NCBI GenBank assembly: GCA_031259095.1
Contig: JAIRLW010000293.1
Coordinates: 1-7,705 of the forward strand
DNA length: 7,705 nt
Direction of reading: 5' to 3'
Source: Planctomycetaceae bacterium
GTDB lineage: Bacteria > Planctomycetota > Planctomycetia > Pirellulales > Thermoguttaceae
Made by a program: the position numbers and the translations under genes. Of the stretch, positions 7,433 to 7,705 are shown piece after piece; position 1 is the first letter of the stretch, and each line of letters opens with the position of its first letter. The notes under the pieces were generated by a model. The model was not told the DNA's origin. It worked only from the letters and a program-made list of their open reading frames with translations, and did not search any database.

Positions 7433-7705
7433 TTAAGGTATAATTACTGTATTTTGCCCTGATTGCGTAATCTGAATAACACCACCCCAATTACACATTA
7501 AAGTTGAGGTGTTGTTTAAGGCTGGGATGTTACCGATCAACACGGTAGGCGAACCGGGTACCCACGGCGCAACAGTAACCGGAACACACGGCATCGGCGT
7601 CAAAACTCCCAATGCCGCCGCTGTAGCCGCCGCAACTGTAGGATTGGCAATTGACGAACAAACACCGAATGTTGCAAGATTAACAATCGGTTTATTGTCA
7701 AGAAT
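7433..7705 (-). CDS. PAAR-like (DUF4280-type) T6SS spike-tip protein, 5' end cut by window edge
   Basis: The minus strand has an open frame from the right edge to a TAA at 7435-7433, giving the last 90 residues. They match the PAAR-like DUF4280 family: 'NKPIVNLATFGVCSSIANP' (4-22), an Ala-rich run 'AAATAAALG' (25-33), 'VLTPMPCVPVT' (34-44), 'APWVPGSPTVLIGN' (46-59) and 'LMCNWGGVIQIT' (69-80), then 'GQ' shortly before the end. Three cysteines (16, 40 and 71 of the visible part) sit at family-typical positions. PAAR and PAAR-like proteins cap the VgrG spike and sharpen or recruit cargo. The protein ends ten residues after the last conserved block, so there is no C-terminal toxin domain. From the remembered size of the family, about 35-45 N-terminal residues are missing. 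The gene lies upstream of tssK in the same direction. Which effector it serves cannot be seen. Confidence 0.86.
   Translation of the reverse strand: MLDNKPIVNLATFGVCSSIANPTVAAATAAALGVLTPMPCVPVTVAPWVPGSPTVLIGNIPALNNTSTLMCNWGGVIQITQSGQNTVIIP

Noticed and set aside
7464..7474. TGCGTAATCTG, an 11-base match to the palindrome arm
   Set aside because: It lies in the coding sequence for the conserved VIQIT block of the PAAR-like protein, and the match does not extend, so it is probably chance and not another repeat copy.
1..7705. CRISPR arrays, tRNA or rRNA genes, transposase genes
   Set aside because: No regularly spaced repeats, no tRNA-like cloverleaf or rRNA stretches, and no transposase frames were seen.

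Overview
The window is part of a type VI secretion system (T6SS) locus, with every recognisable gene on the minus strand. Read in the direction of transcription (right to left), the order is: the 3' end of a PAAR-like (DUF4280-type) spike-tip gene, tssK (baseplate), tssL (tail-anchored inner-membrane protein), a 278-bp AT-rich gap, tssM (IcmF-like inner-membrane protein), and the 5' part of tssA (cap/priming protein), which runs off the left edge. Both the PAAR-like gene and tssA are cut by the window edges. Together they cover the spike tip, the baseplate-to-membrane adaptor, the two inner-membrane subunits and the assembly cap. Sheath, Hcp and ClpV genes are not in view.

The genes form an operon-like run. 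tssK/tssL and tssM/tssA each overlap by four bases (ATGA), suggesting translational coupling. The PAAR-like gene and tssK are 99 bp apart. The exception is the tssL-tssM gap, which carries a 20-bp inverted repeat (19/20 match) framing about 120 bp, a Shine-Dalgarno site in front of a four-codon ORF, and a possible sigma70-like promoter plus a purine-rich ribosome-binding site just before tssM. The gap looks like a dispersed palindromic repeat that entered an originally tight operon, with tssM then expressed from its own signals.

The T6SS means a Gram-negative (diderm) bacterium. Base composition is low to middling in GC by eye. The proteins are divergent from the well-studied proteobacterial versions: TssM lacks all three NTPase motifs, appears to have one N-terminal membrane helix instead of two, and has a proline-rich tail; no tssJ lipoprotein gene is present. 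The PAAR-like DUF4280 protein and the divergence fit a non-proteobacterial lineage (for example the Planctomycetota/Lentisphaerota side or Bacteroidota), but the sequence alone does not settle this.

I do not see a wholly new system here. The interest lies in the divergent membrane complex and the repeat-containing intergenic region.
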